The translations under genes were made by a program, and so were the position numbers. 64,000 bases of DNA from Hyaloscypha bicolor E (taxonomy: Eukaryota > Ascomycota > Leotiomycetes > Helotiales > Hyaloscyphaceae), in NCBI RefSeq assembly GCF_002865645.1, contig NW_020194620.1:503353-567352 (forward strand), written 5' to 3'. The notes under the pieces were generated by a model. The model worked only from the letters and a program-made list of their open reading frames with translations, was not told where the DNA came from and ran no database searches. This document shows, one piece after another, positions 11,142-21,039 of this stretch. Numbering within the stretch: position 1 is the first letter of the stretch; each line of letters begins with the position of its first letter.

Positions 11142-12101
11142 ATGTCAACGATTCCCTTTCAGCCCAATTATCAGCTCAATGGGGATTTAGACGTCCCAGA
11201 TTCCGAGCAGACAGGCCTTCCTGGGAACCCTCGGATCAGGCTTGACGACCCGCCCCAGCTCAATTCCTTCATCAATAAAGACTTCGGTCTGGGAGATCTC
11301 GAAAGACTTGCCCCTCATCTGTGGCTCTTGTCCAAACATGACGGAGGCAACATATCTCCTCTACACCGGCAATTTGTAAAAGGCCGCAGAATAGTTACGA
11401 CTGAGGATATTCGGCTGCACCTGGTCTGGTATTACGATCGAATCTTCATCAAACCTCTTCCACAATACATAACGTCGCACGCATTCTGGTCCGAGTACCT
11501 CATATCCAGTCCATTAAACCCGAGCAGAGCACTAAATCAAAAGGACGAAATCCGCAAGACGGTATTGGGATACTTACGAACTTATTCCTACCTTATCACA
11601 CACGAATCAGACTTCTATATTGCTCAAGAACAACGCCTTATTCCCAAAGATGTGACCTGGACGCAACTCTCGAACTTTATGATGCGATTCGGGAGTATTA
11701 TAGATGACGACGTCGCCAGGAGATTCCACTATGGCGAGCTGCGACTCACCAGACTCAATTTCTACTCTCGGCTTATCCTCCACAAACGCCACTTCCAGCG
11801 AGTACACAGCCAATATGGATCCTATTTCGCGACGTTCTATGGTCCTCTGCTGTTTACCTTCGCTACGCTTTCGCTGCTCCTGAATGCTATGCAAGTCGAG
11901 ATGGCCGTGGAACAAGTGAACTTGAGGAATCAATGGTTCGGGTTTTGGGATGCCTGTCGTGGATTCAGCATCACGTGTTTGGTGCTTACGATAATGTTGA
12001 GCTTGTGGTTGGCGGTTTTATTTCTCTATAAGTTTGTTATGGAGTGGGTGTATGCTCTCAGTCAGCAACGGATGAGACAAGCTTCTAATCTCACTGTATA
12101 A
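11142..12101 (+). CDS. Fungal membrane protein of unknown function, two C-terminal TM segments
   Basis: Intron-free ORF of 319 aa from the first ATG (MSTIPFQPNYQ). The frame is open further upstream but has no earlier ATG. The N-terminal 230 residues are soluble and rich in aromatic and charged residues (HLVWYYDRIFIKPLPQYI; SDFYIAQEQRLIPKDVTW). Two hydrophobic segments lie at about 235-265 (ATFYGPLLFTFATLSLLLNAM) and 280-305 (ITCLVLTIMLSLWLAVLFLY), giving a hairpin anchored near the C terminus. Proteins of this layout seem common among filamentous fungi, but I know of no established function. There is no signal peptide. The ORF is well preserved, suggesting a functional gene. Confidence 0.75.
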   Translation: MSTIPFQPNYQLNGDLDVPDSEQTGLPGNPRIRLDDPPQLNSFINKDFGLGDLERLAPHLWLLSKHDGGNISPLHRQFVKGRRIVTTEDIRLHLVWYYDRIFIKPLPQYITSHAFWSEYLISSPLNPSRALNQKDEIRKTVLGYLRTYSYLITHESDFYIAQEQRLIPKDVTWTQLSNFMMRFGSIIDDDVARRFHYGELRLTRLNFYSRLILHKRHFQRVHSQYGSYFATFYGPLLFTFATLSLLLNAMQVEMAVEQVNLRNQWFGFWDACRGFSITCLVLTIMLSLWLAVLFLYKFVMEWVYALSQQRMRQASNLTV

Positions 12102-13776
12102 TGTTGCGGTATAAATAGTCAAAACATATGATATATCACGAAATTATTTAAGCCTTAAAGGCCCCCTGAAACACTCTGAGCGAATCCATAAGCTTAGTAA
12201 GCATATATCTTTCATCCCTACTTCTTAATAAAAGATGTTTGGTTAAAAACCAACCTAAAAAGAGCCTTCAACTAGAACAATCGGCTTTCGAATGTGGCTG
12301 CAACTAAGAGCTGGCTCGATTTCGATTCTTAAGGTATCAATATTATATTCAAATCGAAGCTATGATATTCACATGGCTGCGATATCCGCCACGAATAATT
12401 AATGAATAAGGCAATTGCGCAAGCTGGCCAATAAACGTGCTGAAGAAGAGTGTAACGTTTTCTTCATTTCCGTCGACGGTCTGGTTTATGGCTGGAAAGT
12501 GCGATGGCGGATGGTGATGTGATGTTTGTTTCAAGGATTACCATTGTTGGCGGTGCTACGATCAAATGGAGACCGAATCGCCTTGTGGAATTTGCCCATG
12601 TTGAGGGTGTTAATGCAAAGGCGTTTTCGAGGGATCTCATGCAAAGTGAGTGGACGAGATTTCACAATTCTAATCGCCTGGCAAGGTTCAAAGATGGTAA
12701 GCTAGGGGCAAGAAAATATTATTTGCTAGGTATTTTGAAACCTCCTTTGTGCTAAACTACATTCTCTTGTCTTAAACGTGCCTTCTTGTTCTTCAATGCT
12801 TTCTATTTTGTTTTGGCTCATGCATCAGTAACCATAACCCCTTCCGGAAGCAATTTGCTGCCGAGATAAATCTGTCTTGTCCTGGCTTGCCATGCCTGTA
12901 TGAAATTCTCTGCTCCTCGTACAGACGGAGCTTTCGTATGGATCTTCTCCTTGTGTGATTTCGGACTTGCACAAGTCTCACATGCCTATTAAGCACACCA
13001 GCTATCATAACCCTCAATGCAACTGGTGTGCCCCGCCGATGTTGCCTGGTCTTATATGACTGAATAAGTCATTTGTATTCCCAGTCTCGGGCTCAACTTT
13101 ACTACTAAGATGAACAGTAACGTGTATGAACAGCGGCAGACGTTAACAACTCTTAGGATTTGTACTATTATTCTTTCAGACTATTGAAATCATATAAATG
13201 CACCTGTCACGGTTATTACGGACTAGTATCGTACGTAGTTAAGTATAATTTCTTGCGGCAGAGAGAAGTTGAATAATTGCTTAACAGATTGACGATGAAG
13301 TTGAATTAGTGGGACTGGTAGGAGACTCGGTCGTCGTGCGACTTAGGTTTGTCAGGGGCTCAAAATCGGCTCTGAGAGGAATCCTTATAAAGGTTAACAG
13401 GAGGAGCTAAAACGGATTCCCTGCTCAACGTCATTACTAATTAATATATTAAAAGAAGGTGCATTTGTTCAAAGCAGCAGGTGTTAGTAAAATGTATATA
13501 TAGACGACAGAGAAACTATAACCGATTTACAGAGGGCCAGAAAGGGATCCTTCTAAGCACAATCCGGCTGACTTATTAGCATACTTAGGGCTGAGGAATC
13601 AGCTTAGGCAAAAGTAGCGATTGCTCAGGTCCAAAGACGGACATGAACTTTGGTGAGGCCAAGACTCGTACAAATTATACAGATAAGTTTGAGATGCTGC
13701 TGACGAGAGCATGCATCGGATGCTATGCTTAAAAAGTATGCGGTGGGGGCTATAACGGCCAACTCTATTGGGGGGT

Positions 13777-13899
13777 TGTTACGGCCTGGACAAGCTGTGG
13801 AAAGTGGAATGTGGTGTGTTTTGGTATACATATATATGAATAATAGTGCCCTAAGGGCGGTGAAGAAGCTATATGTACGCCTGTGCGCAGCACGTGACA
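13777..13899. mobile_element. Solo-LTR-like element with 5-bp target duplication
   Basis: A 123-bp segment starts TGTTACGGCC and ends GCACGTGACA. The terminal seven bases are near-perfect inverted copies (TGTTACG against TGTCACG). It is flanked by the identical pentamer GGGGT at 13772-13776 and 13900-13904. TG...CA ends plus a 5-bp target duplication is the signature of an LTR retrotransposon integration. No internal region is present, so this would be a solo LTR, short enough for a TRIM-type element. A TATA-like run (tatacatatatatga) lies inside. Orientation is undetermined. Confidence 0.6.
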
Positions 13900-14068
13900 G
13901 GGGTAGATAAAGGTTGTCGTTTATATAACAAAGTAATAATTGCATATAATTGAAAGATTATATACCATTATATAATATATACGTGTGTTATACCGCCTTT
14001 GATTCCCCCGTTTCTTGGGTGGTTGTTAGTATCTCTATACTGGTTATATGTGGTCTATAGGCCTCTAC

Positions 14069-14510
14069 GAAGACAATGGCATAAAGTATCGGGAATATAG
14101 GGCATTGGGAGACTTTCAGGCTCTCTAGTATACAGATCAAGGTAGCAAACTCGCTATAAGGCCCTATATTTCCAGGCCCTTCTCCTAAAAGCACATTTAC
14201 GCCTTTGACAAGGGCTACCATACCTTTTCAGGGCTTCTTCCCTGTATTTACAAGGAAGCCTTCGCTAAAGGGGCCTATAATAGTTACTTGTTTAGCATCC
14301 GAGCGCTATAGTTACTCTACTAATAGCGCTATAACCCTAGAAGATCTACTTACCCCATGCGAATGTCTTATAGCGCCTCTTTACATAGATTTAGGGAGTA
14401 CTGCCTAGAGTTATAGGGGCTTATAGCGAGCTTCTGCCCTAAATTCACACCCTGTAGAGCGCTGAGGGTCAAAATGCCCTGTATTCCCGATACTGTATAC
14501 CATTGTCTTC
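14069..14510. repeat. Inverted repeat with 38-nt arms
   Basis: Arms 14069-14106 and 14473-14510 are reverse complements at 35 of 38 positions. Two of the three differences are C/T transitions. About 366 nt separate them. Both arms would encode the same short peptide (CP[IV]FPILY[TA]IVF) reading outward, so they are probably two diverged copies of a former repeat or coding fragment in opposite orientation. Confidence 0.65.
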
Positions 14511-15372
14511 ATATATTGATTCTTAATACTTTTATTAAAAAGTATTAAATTACTATAATAATCAAGCGATTTTTAATATATTAATATTCCCGAAAATTTA
14601 TAATTAGTAAATAATAAAATATATACTTAATTATAGCTTATAAGTAATTAATTTAGCTTTTTAATAAGTGTTTTAATAAGCTATTTAATAGACAAATTCT
14701 AAGTCTTAAGTTCTAGAAGGTTTTAATAGACAGGGGTCTAAAGCCTGGTACGTACCTTCCTAACAATGCCCGTGGCTACCAAGCCTCACGTGGTCCCTGT
14801 CCTTTTCGGCGCATGCAAAGGAGGAAAGCATCCAACCTCCCCACCTTAATGCATGCCATAATACCATTTTCTCATCGTTCGACCTTGATCTGAATTTTTC
14901 AAATATACTTCGAAAATTCATGTCCTCGGGGCAAGTTATCACGGTGGTGTGGGGAGAAAGATCATGCCAATATTGGGCCTCATCAATTGACGCGCCCAAC
15001 TCAGGTGCTCTTGTTCGGAAAAGTAGTGTTTGGGATAAATATGCAATCATTACTTGAATTCCTGGCCACGATCTAAGTACAGATCTATGGCTGTAATTCC
15101 AGCTCCTCGGCCAGAAAATGAGACGAGCTGATGAGCCTGATGTTTATATATTGCCTATGAGAAGACCTTTCATTCATCGCCTTAACCCCTCAGAGAAGGC
15201 ACTTGGTGGGTGAACGGATATGAGCAGACCGGGTGATGCCTGTGCTAATTTCGATCTAGAGTGAGCAAGAGCAGCGCAGAGAGAGAGAATTTTGGAGAGG
15301 GATAAAGCCTGGTTGTAATCTTACAACAAGTCTTCAGGACATTGATACCGGTATAGAAGCAGATTTCATCCC

Positions 15373-17193
15373 TTATAACGCTTTCCATTCTTCTATCAAT
15401 CCTCGGTAGTCGTGAGCGTCATAAGGAGAAAACAATTCTCTCCATCCACCACCCTTTCTCAAATCGTTGATGTCAAGATCTCGTAATAGTTGGCTTGAGT
15501 ACTACCAAACAGTTAAAACAAGCTCTTGACCCCCCCTGTCTCCTTTTTACTTCAAAAACAAAGGTACTCACCTCGTGTCCGTCAAACAAATATGTATGTC
15601 CGTCACCAAGATATCTCCTCCGTCGCCACGCAATCACCAGCGCCACCTCCTCTTCCATTTCCTTCTGGGTCTTTTCTTGAAGTTTACCATTCATGTATGC
15701 CACCGCCCACAGGGCTTGAATCTCAGCTAATGTCATTGCATCTCTTGAGATAAAGTGCCCAAGGAAGACGATACTGCCATCGTTGAATTCAGGATTTGTC
15801 GGCACCATGGATCTGTACAGCTTCGCAGAGCCGGTGCGCTCCCTCCCTCCAGGGAACACGGGTTGCGCTTCCAACCGTGGAAATCGTGATAGGACTTCCT
15901 TGTCTGCTTCCCCAATCAGCGATTCCCAATGCTGTCTATCAGAAATAGACTCCTCGCTTAGGTCCGTTGGTAGACCTAGCTTTGCAGATTGCTCCCTCGA
16001 GAAGATACTACTCCTAGTGTCCCATCCCGTGCAAGCAACGAGTGCATCACAAGTAATCTCCTGTCCATCACTAAGGATGACATCCTTTCTGCTCAACACA
16101 TCGATCCTGCCACGGATAATCTTCGCTTTGGCGACCGTTTCCCACAAATCTGCCGAGTTGGCGATACCGATGGTATGAACATAGTAAACCGGCCGACTTG
16201 GCTTTAGCGGAAGCAGCCGTTCATCTTTATCATATCCCGCAGCCGTCCACCACTTAATCGTAATCATCTTCCAGAAGAAGGCACTCAGGGCAATGCCTAA
16301 TTTGCTCTGGTGCCAGAACCGAGCCCAGTTGTCAACCGGCTCAAAGATTGATGGCGAGAGCTTTGAAATGAAGCGCGTGCTGACAACTTCACTGGAGTTC
16401 TTGAGGCCAAAGATTGGTGGTGGCTTCGGATCTCCCATGCATGCTGGTCCGCTGCCATCCTCCCATATAATCCATGTCACATTTTTGCCTCCGTTTATCA
16501 GCATTTGAACGGTATCAAAGGCAGACTTCGCACCGCCCAATACAACGACCTTCTGAATGGCTGAGGAAAGTAAAAGCTCGGAATTTTTAGCGAGATGTTT
16601 GGAGTGGATAACAGGCGGAATGAATTCGTGCCCCTTCTCCATCCTGAAAGTCGGCAAGTGGGGTACATTTGTCAGCCCAGTAGCCACCATGAGTTTCCGG
16701 CAGGTAACACTCTCTCCAGTGGAATCGTGTATAGTATATAATCTGGATGCATCGAGTTCTGTCCAAGTAACTCTGTCAACATTGAAGCCGAACTCAACTC
16801 GATCTCGTAACGTTTTTCCAGCCCAGGCTTTATGCTGTGAGAAAGCCTCGAGGTACGCCGAAACATGACTACCAGCCATTAAATTGAGATATGTTGGCTC
16901 TGGCGGTGGCATCGGATAAACACTGAATTCGATTTTCCCCACCGGGCTCTGGGTCATCATACCGGGATAAATTCGTCCCTTTCCCCAGGTACCGCTAGGG
17001 TACAGTTGCTGTTAGCTCTAAGTTGAAGGTGGGGGATAACGACTCACCCAACATCTTGCTCACTTTCCAGAATCACGACTCGGGATTCCGGAAATAATTC
17101 AAGCCAAGTATGAGCAGCAATAAGTCCGTGAGGGCCTGCGCCTACGACTACCAGGTCGTATGGTAATGATCTTTCCTGCATCGTAAGCTTCAT
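15373..17193 (-). CDS. FAD-dependent (flavin-containing) monooxygenase
   Basis: Three exons on the minus strand, 17193-17048, 16994-15572 and 15501-15373, with introns of 53 and 70 nt, give about 565 aa. The FAD Rossmann motif GAGPHG is at residues 18-23 (YDLVVVGAGPHGLIAAH). The first splice restores GGTWGKGRIYPGM, the conserved stretch expected after the FAD fold. A second dinucleotide motif, VVLGGAKSAFDTV, fits NADPH binding. VIHSKHL lies where class B enzymes carry FxGxxxH(S/T)xx(Y/F). DALVACTGWDTR is the usual C-terminal ATG-like segment. The third exon ends AHDYRGLIEEWKAL. These enzymes oxygenate small-molecule N, S or C centres using NADPH and O2; the substrate is unknown. No biosynthetic core enzyme lies nearby. 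The frame extends upstream only through GTG, so the ATG at 17193 is taken. Confidence 0.85.
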
Positions 17194-18355
17194 GGCGTCG
17201 GGGGGGAACGCAGAGCAAAAGGACACAAGGAAAAATAAAAAATTCCAAGAGGTTTGTCTCCTAAGTAGGCCTTCAATGTACTTAGTTTACTAGGTACAAT
17301 GGGAGCGGGGCTGAAGCTAACTGAAGTTTGCCCCGATCAAGAAACGATTAAGACGGCTGGACGCCATTCAAGCTTTTTGACGCCTTCCTATTCGTGATGT
17401 TGGATCTCGCTTACAACCGTTAGTTCGGAGGCTGAAAGCTGAAAGCTGAAGGTTGGGGAAAGTTAGGGTTATTGTGGCATTTGTCCTGGGAGGCTTCGGC
17501 TGTTCGGCTTGGAGAAAAAGAAAATTGCGATAACGTTCACTCATAACACAGGGGTCGCTTGACACGTGAGCAAATATTAACAGCGGTGCATTCTTCAAAA
17601 CATGCTGAGTAATTTGAAGAAGCCGTTCAATGAGTACGATGGGATTTGCTTGAATGAATTGAAATATCTCCTTACAATAGCTCGATGGTCAGTGATTTGG
17701 ATTTTGGTTGTGTGCAGGTACTTCATATAGCATCCGTCTCTCAGGTCTTGGCGGTTGAAAAAGGGGGTGTTGATCACGTGACTATAGCCCTAGGGAATCA
17801 GGAGATCTGAAAGGCTGAGTAGTAACCAAGGATTGCAATTTCCTGCAAACTAACTCTCGTGCCACTACTTAGGGAGATATAACAGAGTGAAGAATTCGAA
17901 GCGAGATGCACAAAGCGAGAAGATGAAAGTAACCCTTAGGAGCTCTGTTCGCCTTGTTAGAACCAGCCCAGATGTGGGAGCTTACGTTAGTGTCCCAATG
18001 ATTATTGAATATTCACGTTCCATTTTTCTGAGGCATTTTCAAATATGTTTTGTTTCATTGAAAATCATCGCTGTCTATACACTTTTGTTTCTCTCGCTAT
18101 GATCCCTTGCCCAAATTAACGCCATCCCCAACCTCGATGAAATGAAAAGAAAGCAGCCCAGTAATTTGAAAGGTAAGTGCCTTCAAAGACCTCGATATCT
18201 ATCGATCATGCATGCAAGTTTTCCTCAATGTTCTCTCCCCTTTAGGACAATCCGCACTGAATCATCCCCGCATATTTCATCCCCCATTGTGCTCTCCCAG
18301 TTGTGGACATTGTGCTTCATGAACCACTGGTTACTAGAAGCAGTCCCATATCACT
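17194..18355. other. Intergenic upstream of the monooxygenase
   Basis: About 1.16 kb between the monooxygenase start and the 3' end of the Cys-rich gene. No gene is supported. A TCACGTGA palindrome (17774-17781) lies about 580 nt upstream of the monooxygenase start and is a possible bHLH/bZIP site. Confidence 0.5.
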
Positions 18356-21039
18356 CTAAGTTTGAAAATCCTGCAAGCGGATATTGCGCTTGCCAACAAT
18401 TGGTCCTGGCAACAGCGTCATACCGAAGAAGTTGATTGGCAACTGGAAGGCAGTCGTAACGGCATTACCAAAATTACCGAGAGTTTGTAGGGCACGCGTT
18501 GACATAAACAATTCTGACTGGTTGCAGTATAGTGAGCGGGCGAACTCGGTTTGCGAATTGAGAGCAGTTGCTTGGTACTCCCCGGTTGCTGGGTTGTGGG
18601 CTGGAAGAGCGGCTGCGATGCACTTTGTGCAGTTACTTAGTGCGGACTTCCATCTACTTTAGTGTGAGCGGGTTGTTCCAAAGAGGGCCCGAATTATTTT
18701 AAATGGGACTTACAGATCCTTCTGACGTGTGCAGAAGCAGTCGAAAATGGGACCCTCGTTGGTTGTATTGGGATCAATGAAAATACAACCGTTGAAAACC
18801 TGTTGTGCAGGTTGGCAATCCTTGGCTGTGGAGATATTAGGTTAAGGGACTTTACCAAAGAACTGGGGGCCTTCATACCTTGGCATTGCAGCATTGCTTG
18901 TGTTGGTGGAAATGTGATCCACGTGGGTGTAATTAAAGAGGCAGAGGTGGTTTGGGTGGATAATGTCGTATGGATACCAGTCGATGTTCCAGACCCAGAA
19001 GGTGCAACCAAGGAGGAAGGAGATGTAGTAGCAGGAATTGGAACCACGGTTACGATAGTGGTAATTGTTGTGGTCGAAGATGGAACAATAGAAGTCGGAA
19101 TTCTAATGGATGCAGGAGGCGCATCGAGCAGAGTCATACCGAAGAAATCGATGGGCGATTCGTAGATATTTGTTAAGTAAAGGCCGACTCGATCGAGTCC
19201 TGCCATGCTTTGTACCAGGACAGCGGGGTTGGTTTGGTTGCAGAAGAAATTAACTGTTGTTGTCATAGCTGAAACCAACTCGTTGCTTGGCGCGTTACCG
19301 GATGGATTGGCAGGCAAGTTCATCGCAATGCATGCTGCACAGCCGAGCACGGATGACTTCCATCTGTTCATTGTTAGTAATTGACATGGGACATTGAAGC
19401 TGTAAATGTGCCAGAAGGTTACGGGACATCCAGGGAGTAAATGTGCCAAAGAGACTTTGGACATCAAATCTCAAAGGACTAAAGAATTGCTGAACCATGA
19501 GAAGAGGGACTTACCCATCGAAGTTAGTCTTGCATAAGCAGTTCCAGCTTCCGGTCTGGTTGCCGTTGGATTGGGCATTCAGACATTGGTAATAGAAGCT
19601 ATTTGCGGTGACACAATCCTTGGAAGCTGTGTATGTAAGTGAGATGTGCCACAGTTGGTAAAAGAATGGAACTTACCAGCGCATGCTTTCATTCCATCCG
19701 AAGCCGGAAGGGTAACCCAGGTAGTGGAAGTAGGGGCGGTTGAGGACGAAGTTGAAGGGGAAGGAGCTACGCTCAAAGACTTTGTGATTGCTGAGGTGGA
19801 CAATGTTCCAAGAGCTGTGGAAGAATGGGTAACCGAGCTGGACCGCATGGTTGATACAGGTGTGGGAGATTGTACCATAGTTGAGCCAGACGTACCAACA
19901 GAAGTGAAAGATTTTGTTGGGATCGTGGTCGAAGAACTCATAACTACCGGTAGGGTTGACGATGTTCCCGGAGGTGTCGTACAACTTGGGCTTGATGCTC
20001 CCAAGGCAGTGGAAGAATGACCGCCCTCAGTGCGAGTAGTGTAAAAAAACGTTGTGATCCACAAAGTATGGTAATGGGTGCTGGGCTGAGGAGCAGGCTT
20101 GCTTGTTGCGATTCCCCCGTTGCTTGATGCATGGGATTGGGTTGGAATTTGAGATTGGGTTGATGTGGCAGATTGAGTCGGAGTCTGAGCTGAGAGAAGA
20201 CAAGTACATGCAGACGAGATGCTCTTCGGTTGGTTGTTGCACATAGAGACATATGTTGGATAGCCCGCAGTTGAGGTTTGAACTGCAGTTGTGTATGCCT
20301 TGCAAAACGGAATGACAACATCTTCAGATCGAATTGCTTGACGCAAGCAGTTGTCATAATTGCAGCCTTGAGCGACCGGAACCGGTGATAAAGTAGTAGC
20401 TTGGGCTGTATATGTCGAAGTCTTTCCTGGATTTGATACCTCGCAAGTCTTAGAGGAAGACGTTGCACTCGGAGTCGGAGGTACACTCAAAATATCACTC
20501 TGAGTTGACACCAGAATAGCTTCAGGAAGTTGTAAAGGAAATCCAGCATTTGCTGCAATATTGTGGGCTTGAGCGACGAAATCGCCATAGCCAAGCAAGC
20601 CAGTACTGCAGAAATTGACATGGAGTGCTTGCAAGGGACTCAAGACATTGTTGTGAAACCCTGAAGCGTTGTCGACACATTGAATGCAGGAGGTCAATTT
20701 CGAGTACCAGTCTGGGTGGAATGGGCTTGCTCCTTGACCAGTTTCGCACAGACAATTTCTCTGTTCAGAGTGAGGTACCTGGGGAAGACCAATGACAGTC
20801 GCAGTTTGGCAGTCATTCCAGTATGAAACGGCAGCTTTGCAATCGGCATTTTCTGCAATGAGAGAATATCAGCCATCTCCCAGAAGATAAAGGTAAAAGA
20901 AAGCAGAGATTAACTCCAACTTACGGGTACAAGAAATGATCGCTGGACTTTGTCGCAATGCGAGGTTGGCGGGGGAGGCAGAAGTGAAGGGGAGGGTGAC
21001 GAGGGCTGCGACCAGCAAGAAGACTGCAGTGACCCTCAT
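18356..21039 (-). CDS. Secreted modular Cys-rich Ser/Thr-rich protein (three Cys modules)
   Basis: Six exons on the minus strand: 21039-20925, 20852-19677, 19626-19515, 19363-18879, 18825-18714 and 18653-18356, giving 765 aa. All phases close and the last exon ends in TAG at 18358-18356. A signal peptide starts MRVTAVFLLVAALVTLPFTSA. A module with the order Cys...Cys, C[LF]C, W-x6-C-x2-C and [FY]C occurs three times: from residue about 40, from 431 and from 630. Modules 2 and 3 are each encoded by a 112-nt phase-1/phase-2 exon plus the following exon, and both end in FFGMTLL. Module 1 has the phase-1 intron in front but lacks the second intron. Between modules 1 and 2 lies a different Cys motif (GCNYDNCLRQ...PFC...SMC...SSACTC). 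Long Thr/Ser-rich linkers suggest heavy O-glycosylation and a cell-wall or extracellular location. Function unknown. Confidence 0.8.

Larger units (their letters stand above)
12102..15372. other. AT-rich gene-poor island
   Basis: About 3.3 kb without a supported gene. AT content rises sharply between about 13400 and 14760, with many TA-rich runs such as tatataat. It contains a 123-bp LTR-like element (13777-13899) and an inverted repeat (14069-14510), listed separately. A 96-codon ATG ORF on the minus strand (15050-14760) has plausible composition but no support as a gene. The mix suggests an old repeat-rich, possibly RIP-affected segment. Confidence 0.6.

Noticed and set aside
12504..12755. 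83-codon plus-strand ORF
   Set aside because: No motif and isolated in non-coding sequence.
14760..15050. 96-codon minus-strand ATG ORF next to the monooxygenase
   Set aside because: Plausible composition but no domain, no splice partners and it sits at the edge of an AT-rich decayed island; not enough to call a gene.
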